DNA from: Nephrocerus scutellatus
Taxonomy: Eukaryota; Arthropoda; Insecta; Diptera; Pipunculidae
Assembly: GCA_947095585.1 (NCBI GenBank)
Contig: OX352761.1
Span: forward strand, 114,501,890 to 114,565,889
Direction of reading: 5' to 3'
DNA length: 64,000 nt
Made by a program: the position numbers and the translations under genes. The stretch's first letter is position 1, and every line of letters starts with the position of its first letter. Below are positions 57,981-64,000 of this stretch, one piece after another. The notes beneath the pieces are model-generated. The model did no database searches, had not been told where the DNA came from, and was given only the letters and a program-made list of their open reading frames with translations.

Positions 57981-59053
57981 GGCTAGAATTTTAACGGTTA
58001 ATCAGTCAAAACATAGGGCTTTGTTACAGTTAATCTTATTTTTAAGCATATTCATTCTTATTGTGGTGGCAAAGTATTAGAACTTTAGTTGTAAAAGTTG
58101 TAAGTTTTTACCACTACTCACACAACACTAATGTAGCAGGTTTTAAAAGACCCTAACGGAATTTATGAAAAAAATTAAATTATAGTCAACACACTTAAAG
58201 TATGTTCAAAGTATGTTTTTTTATTTATAAATGGCGTTGAAAAAATAGAAAACTTAAAAATTCTACTCTTGTAAAAAACCTCCTGGCTACCCACACATAT
58301 ACTTCTTTGTAGTTTGTAACATTTACTATGTGTGTATTATGTATATATGTATTTCTAGCATAAATTTTATTTTTTTAAATTTATTTGCAGCATACTACAA
58401 CAACCCACATTGTGCTCGATATGTGCAGAGTAACTTTTTCGCTTTTAGTGCTCCATCGGCGCAAAGCGAATAACTTTCTTAACTTCAATTGATTTTAATT
58501 TGCCCTTTGGTGATCATCGCTGGAATCGCAGTACCCCGCATAATTGAATGCTAAATATAAAAAATAAAAACTAATTATGGGATGAAAATGAAAGTAATTT
58601 TGTACCCCTGCGGTAAGATTATCTATTCGCTCTGATGGATTTGTAGCGATGTTCCAGTCGTTGGTCTTGCATGCAGTAGACGTTACAGCTTCCTGTGTAC
58701 AAGCAGCAATAGCAATCTCCGCTTGTGATTGAATAAGCGAAATTATAATTACTCCTTGTGATTTAAGCCAATGTAGTCATATACACACTAACTAATTTAA
58801 GTAACCATTTTGTATTATATTGGCTGAGTGTCTCTTGGGTATTTTTCCAGGTGCATTATCAACGCACTTCGCACTGTTGGTCATCTTAATGCGTATATTA
58901 TCGGTCGACATTGCTGTGATTTGAAGTGTCAGTCTAAAAGTGTTATTGGGTTCAGTGCCTGTAAAACGTGTTCTTTTGTTGTTATTTCGCTGAAAAATTA
59001 ACTTACATACGAAAGTGTGGTCACTTAAAATAGTGCTCTCGTAATTTGTAAAG
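57981..59053. other. Intergenic DNA without recognised features
   Basis: AT-rich, no supported gene. Confidence 0.45.
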
Positions 59054-59267
59054 GGTGTCTCAACAAGAGCGCCGGACATGTTAAAGAGGAATTACGGCGC
59101 CTTGTTGGTAAAATACAGCCATTTACAATAATTAAACGTTGATGGTTTGAATACTTCTCCATATTCTTAAATCGCGTGGTCTGTACGTGACAAATGTCAA
59201 AAAAAAATCACCGTACTGATTTACAAAATGGCGGCAAATTTAAATCCGGCGCTTTTGTTGGGACACC
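59054..59267. mobile_element. Small inverted-repeat element (MITE), 214 bp
   Basis: Left GGTGTCTCAACAAGAGCGCC, and the reverse complement of the right end is GGTGTCCCAACAAAAGCGCC; the match runs about 23 bp with two mismatches. The centre is AT-rich and non-coding. No clear target duplication. Confidence 0.65.
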
Positions 59268-61595
59268 ATGCACGATATAATTGATAAATCGTTTATATTG
59301 AAATCACGATGCTAATCTGAGTGAATTCCTTGAGCACTTTATTTTGATGGTTCATACCGTCATCGTCATCATATTTGGGTCTACAACTGGAGTCCGGTCC
59401 AGGTCTCGCACAAAAAAACTCTCCACAGACCCCGATTTCGAGCATGTTACCAACTCTAAACTATGGATGTCCTGGTGTACGCTAACCTTTCAGCATAGCC
59501 TTTCCTGGTTCACCGTTGTGTCTAATAAATCTTACCACAAAGGACTTTCAAAGCAGGATCCTGGTTCGCTAATCGGAGCTATGTGTCCTGCCAATTGGAG
59601 CCTACTGAGTTTAATTCTCTTCATGATGTCCGAAGATTTCATACATACTACATAGAGAGCTAAAAATTTTGCAACTTATAACTCCTTCGATTTGCAGAGT
59701 AGAGTTAAAATTTCTATCTCGTGGTCTTGGTTTGGCGTTCTATTTGCAAACTGTACCCGGGGTAAAGTTTGATTTTGCGTTTTATTTGCAAAGGTTTTGT
59801 AACCGACAGTGTAACTCCGCTACCCGTTGGCAATCGACGGATAAGGTTTCCTTTACTCAGCAAGATGGCGAAGAGAGAGAGCAAGCAGCAAGCTTTCTCA
59901 GTTTGTTGTTCTTGTCAAATATGGTTTTGGTTTGGCGTTCTATTTGCAAAGCATTCACTGCGAAAACCCTCTCATTTTGTTAGCTTACCCGTAGTTAAGG
60001 TTTCGGTTATGGTTTTAGCAAATCGAAAGGGATAACATTTAAAAAGCGTGTGGCGCTTGTGCCACGTGTGACGAATGTTGCGCGTGTGACGATTTTGGCA
60101 CGTATGATGAGTACTAAACGATTTAAAGTTGAAGTTCCTGTTGTTTAAGAAACGATGCAGTGAACCTTATCTTTTAGCATTCAACTGTTGTGTAGTTTAT
60201 GCATTTCTTCCAATGGCAAACCTCGCCTATCAAAGACAATATGACGTACTGAACACAGTAGGTAGGCCTGTCATAAGTTAAGTTACTAGTTTTTTAATTG
60301 GATACAGCATTTTCGTATAAATAAGCATACGCTCAAATGCTTGTTGTATTTGTTAATCAACTTAAATAACAGAAAAACTCTCAGAACCCTTACAATACTT
60401 GATAAGCCCAGAGCCTAGGAGTATATAGCAGGAATAAAATGTTCCCCTCGTGTGTGGGCCTCAATTATCAATCATAGTATCTAAGTATAATAATAATTTA
60501 GCACGTACTAGACAAGGCAGGGAGTTATTTTTTCCGCCGTGTCTTTCATTAATACGAATTGATCTCATCACGGGGTTCCAGTCTTGAATCTCAAATGCAT
60601 TACATTTGTACTTACATAAGAAAACCAATAGGAACCACATTAATATGAGTACATGTAATTTAATTGGACGTAAATGTCAATAATGTTGTTAAATGCTTCA
60701 ATTACAGATTCAGCTAGTGCTGGGCTTATTCGTTGTGCTCTACAGTTCTTGGTGTATTTCATGACCTGTTCATTATTTACTTGATGTCAATCAATAATTC
60801 TAATAACCCGCAGACGGTAATATATCAAAATACTTCATTGTTCCGATTTTTTTTTAGGAGGAGGAGTTGGTGGTTTGACAAGTTTTTATGTCATTAAAAG
60901 TATCAAACCACAACACCACAAGATCGAAGGTTTTTTCTTTGTTGAGCACACTGTGAAGTCAAGTTGTTTTTACACCATAATGGAGCTTGGTATCGTTCGC
61001 AATTGCAATCAGCTTTAATTACCTATTATTACTGTTAGACGTGTTAAAAACACTTTTAACTTCTTTGACTTTGATGTAAAGTAGTATATTAAGCTCACAT
61101 GTTCCACATATTTCACTTAAGCACAAAATTAAATGGAATAGTTACAAGTGTTAATTGACCCTTTATGGAATACCTTCTGAAAATTTAAGAATCTTGGACA
61201 TGCATGATGCACCTTATAAATTTTGAACTTCATGTCTAATTTCCGTACTTCTTTTCGTTCTCGGGGTATAACCGAGTGGGAAAAGGGATGGATTGGGACA
61301 CACGCACAGGAATATACGATGACATGATTGTGGCAATATTTATTAAAAGTAATGTAGAAATCCCCCAACAATTTAAAGCCAACATAATAAAGTATTATTA
61401 TGAATATTAGCTTTTTGCTGGAAAAAATCTTAAGCTTTTTAAGGATTCCAGTGAACCATAGTGGAACTTAGTAGAATGTACGAAGTACTTGTACGAGAAC
61501 GATAATGACAACGGCTACGATTTACTGTTTATTTGTTTTAGTTGCTTGCTACTGGAAACGGAGGAATTCGTTGAACTCTTACATCTCAACTCAAA
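59268..61595. other. Intergenic DNA with one GCGCGTGTG-type repeat
   Basis: Short GTGTGGCGC...CGCGTGTGACG motif cluster at about 60040-60105, like that at 22330-23640. A short duplication, 'tttggcgttctatttgcaaa', occurs near 59732 and again near 59930. No supported gene. Confidence 0.45.
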
Positions 61596-61599
61596 CATC

Positions 61600-62370
61600 A
61601 GGACTACACGGACGACGTTTGTTTACTCTCACACAGGATTATGGAGCTGCACCAAATGAAAACAAATGTGGGAATGACAAATGTTGCGGGTTTGAAGATT
61701 AATACTACCAAAACCAAAATCATCAACCTCGGCACTAGCTCAGTAAGTCAAGTTAACATTGCTGGACAGCCGGTAGTAGAGAGTTTCCGATATCTTGGGA
61801 GTATTGTCTCGACCGAAGGTGGAACCGATCAGGACATTGTCAACCGAATTGGCAAAGCAAAATCAGTGATTGGAATGATGTCCATGATATGGCGAAGCAA
61901 TGCAATCAGCTTAAACACCAAGCTGCGACTGTTCCGTTCAAATGTTGAATCTGTGCTGTTGTATGGGTGCAGCACTTGAAAGGTGAACGGTACTATCACA
62001 AAAAGATTACAAACGTTCGTAAATATGTGCCTACGGAACATCTTAAGGGTTTTCTGGCCTAACCGTATCTCTAACGAACATCTTTACCAGAGAACGGGTC
62101 AGGAACCAATAGGCACAACCATCCAACGACGGAAGTGGCAGTGGATTGGTTATACACTCCGAAAAGGCGACAGTTCCATAGCAAACTACGCAATGCAATG
62201 GAATCCGTTATCTCATGAAGAACGGGTCGTCCGAGAAATACAAGGCGCAGAACAGTTGAGGAGGAGTCACGGCAATTGGAGAGAGCTGAAGCTCATTTCC
62301 AGGAACCGCACGCGATGGCGCGTAGGCGTAGTAGAGGCCCTAGGACCCACAAGGGGATATAGGACATAAG
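61600..62370 (+). mobile_element. RTE-like LINE, C-terminal region after the RT palm, pseudogenised
   Basis: Reads AGLKINTTKTKIINLGTSSV, then SFRYLGSIVSTEGGTDQDIV (thumb), SNVESVLLYGCST, a stop at 61978, and on in another frame RLQTFVNMCLRNILRVFWPN, RTGQEPIGT and RKWQWIGYTLRKGDSSIANY, the usual C-terminal tail of this LINE type. It ends at about 62370. 5'-truncated. Confidence 0.82.
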
Positions 62371-64000
62371 TAAGTAACCTTATTCGTAACGTTATTTCAC
62401 AAATATTCTACTCACGATCATTGTGTTTAAATCCTTTAGCACATTTCGAACTTTTTCACATGGGTTACTTTAAAAAAAATTGTTTCTTCCCTTTTCGAAG
62501 TAGGCCTTTTACCTCTACCGGTTCGATTTTTTACACTTCCATGGGTTTTTATTTTTATGAATTTGATCATATATTGTTCCTTGACTGCTCTCCGACCGTC
62601 TCTCCGTGGTTAATTCCCTAGATATAGCCACAATTGTTCCACATTAATTACACTATTACTGTTTGAAATTTAATGTTGGTCTTTATTTTTCGTTTAAAGA
62701 TAATCTAAAAGATTAAGAATAAACAACAATATCAGTGATACTCGCATATTGCATTTTGGAAAAGTTGTTCAACTTTTACATTACATTACATTACATTTTG
62801 CAAAAAATGTTGCCAATGACTTACTGTATCTTTAAACACCTTTCCGTTGAACCTGTACAATGGTCACCAAGTTCAAGCAAAATAAGCATATCCCGTCTCT
62901 TGCCGAAAGTAATAGTAGCCCATATTCGATGATAATACGCATTGCATTCCATTCTCCGCGGCAAATTTCATCAATGTCTAGGTCACACACGCAGCTTGAT
63001 TGAGTTCCGTCTCGGTTCGTGTTCGCACAATACCATTAGTTATGTTACTTTATTACCGCACAGCGCCTATGTTAGTAGGTCAGAAAGTAGGCTGTTTTGC
63101 AACATTTATATCACGCGGTGTAGTTCTCTTTTCTTGAAGTGCAAATACCCTATGCCATAGTCTGCCGCGACGCATTACTTAATAAAGTTTCTCTTTCGCA
63201 AACTCTACGGAAACTATTTGTGAGCATTACAGGTGGAGCCACTCCATTTCATTCATTCATCCGCTCACTTACACGCTTACTATAGGCATTCCGCCAACAG
63301 GCAATTTGGCTTAGACCGCCAGTTAGCCTACCTCAATTGCAACCAAACAAAATTCACATATCTATTTGTGGATATACATAATATGGATTTCTGTAGTTAG
63401 CTGATGGTTGGTTGGTCTGCATCACCAGCAACCAAGTCATACTCCAATTACCTGAACCACTTTCAATGTACAGTTGCATATTTTGTTTATCGATTTGATT
63501 AAATGTCAGTGGGGCTATGAGGGTAGTCGTGTTGCCTTGAAGGTGCTGCCGTGTGGAACCGTTCGTAGTACGGCATACGCCACTTCCACTGATCCACCGA
63601 AAGACATTTTCCTTCGATTGGTGTGACTAGTGGTGGCGAATGCCGAAATCTGAAGCAGCAAGCAGGTATCCCTCTTCTCGGCTGCAATGGCGCATTATTA
63701 GTGCAAATGGTGATTAGATTTATCTTGGAATCTGATTCCAACTGGTGGTTAAGACAACAATTCGGTCGTTTGTCTTTGAATTTACGGTTCTGGAAAACCA
63801 GAATTTTCCTTTTATGCAAAACACTTTTGCTACTCAGATTGGCGTTTTTTTTGAGCTGTGTCTATTCAATGTAGCCAAAGTGTTGGTAACTATCAAATAA
63901 ACAGCGTATCCATTATAATGCCCAAAGGAATTTTAACAGTTAAGGCTATTCACACCGTACGCGCACACACACATACCTAAAGCATTATTGCACTCAAGCG
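62371..64000. other. Right-edge intergenic DNA
   Basis: No supported gene. A short ACATT run lies at 62778-62797. Open frames at 63499-63874 overlap on opposite strands and have no domain. Confidence 0.4.

Noticed and set aside
63499..63874. Overlapping open frames on both strands near the right edge
   Set aside because: Neither has a domain, splice signals or biased composition; the frames are short and overlapping.
1..64000. CRISPR arrays, operons, phage or bacterial genes
   Set aside because: No regularly spaced palindromic repeats with unique spacers, no ribosome-binding sites or operon spacing; genes are intron-containing animal genes.

Overview
The window looks like chromosomal DNA of a brachyceran fly, probably an acalyptrate such as a tephritid. 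This is inferred from Drosophila-like proteins with fly-type short introns, high AT content, and introns and spacers packed with decayed LINEs, SINEs, Tc1/mariner-type and Helitron-like repeats. No species marker was found. Nothing is bacterial or viral.

Three host genes can be reconstructed. (1) Positions 3026-5804, + strand: the last seven coding exons (about 555 residues) of Lrrk, covering the second half of the kinase domain and the C-terminal beta-propeller region; the rest of the gene lies upstream of the window. (2) Positions 19938-6054, - strand: a complete kainate-type ionotropic glutamate receptor of 14 coding exons, about 913 residues (893 if a suspected 60-nt intron is removed). 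All splice phases fit. Its last exon is isolated by a 5.2 kb intron and lies tail-to-tail with Lrrk, with 249 bp between the stop codons. (3) Positions 27965-24825, - strand: an uninterrupted 1,046-codon M13 (neprilysin-type) zinc metallopeptidase with one N-terminal membrane anchor.

From about 28.8 kb to the end I find no host gene. That part, and the larger introns, hold layers of mobile elements: LOA-like LINEs with RNase H (895-2120, 12860-14385, 33360-35990, 48950-51065, 52555-54190, 56880-57540); jockey/CR1-like LINEs (3945-4262, 31650-32385, 37081-38485); RTE-like LINEs (7505-10060, 61600-62370); a long-TIR Tc3-like transposon (29128-30739); a Tigger/pogo remnant (about 41960-42720); two mariner-like remnants; a tRNA-derived SINE family (five copies); a Helentron/DINE-like family (seven copies, including a near-identical inverted pair at 10.3 and 46.8 kb); a 119-bp satellite interrupted by a MITE (45.1-46.4 kb); and other small inverted-repeat elements.

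Lrrk and the glutamate receptor are both neuronal genes in their families, but nothing in the sequence shows joint function beyond the convergent 3' ends. I found no clear undescribed enzymatic system. The most unusual items are the basic-rich insertion in the metallopeptidase, the repeat families without an obvious autonomous partner, and the satellite/MITE block.
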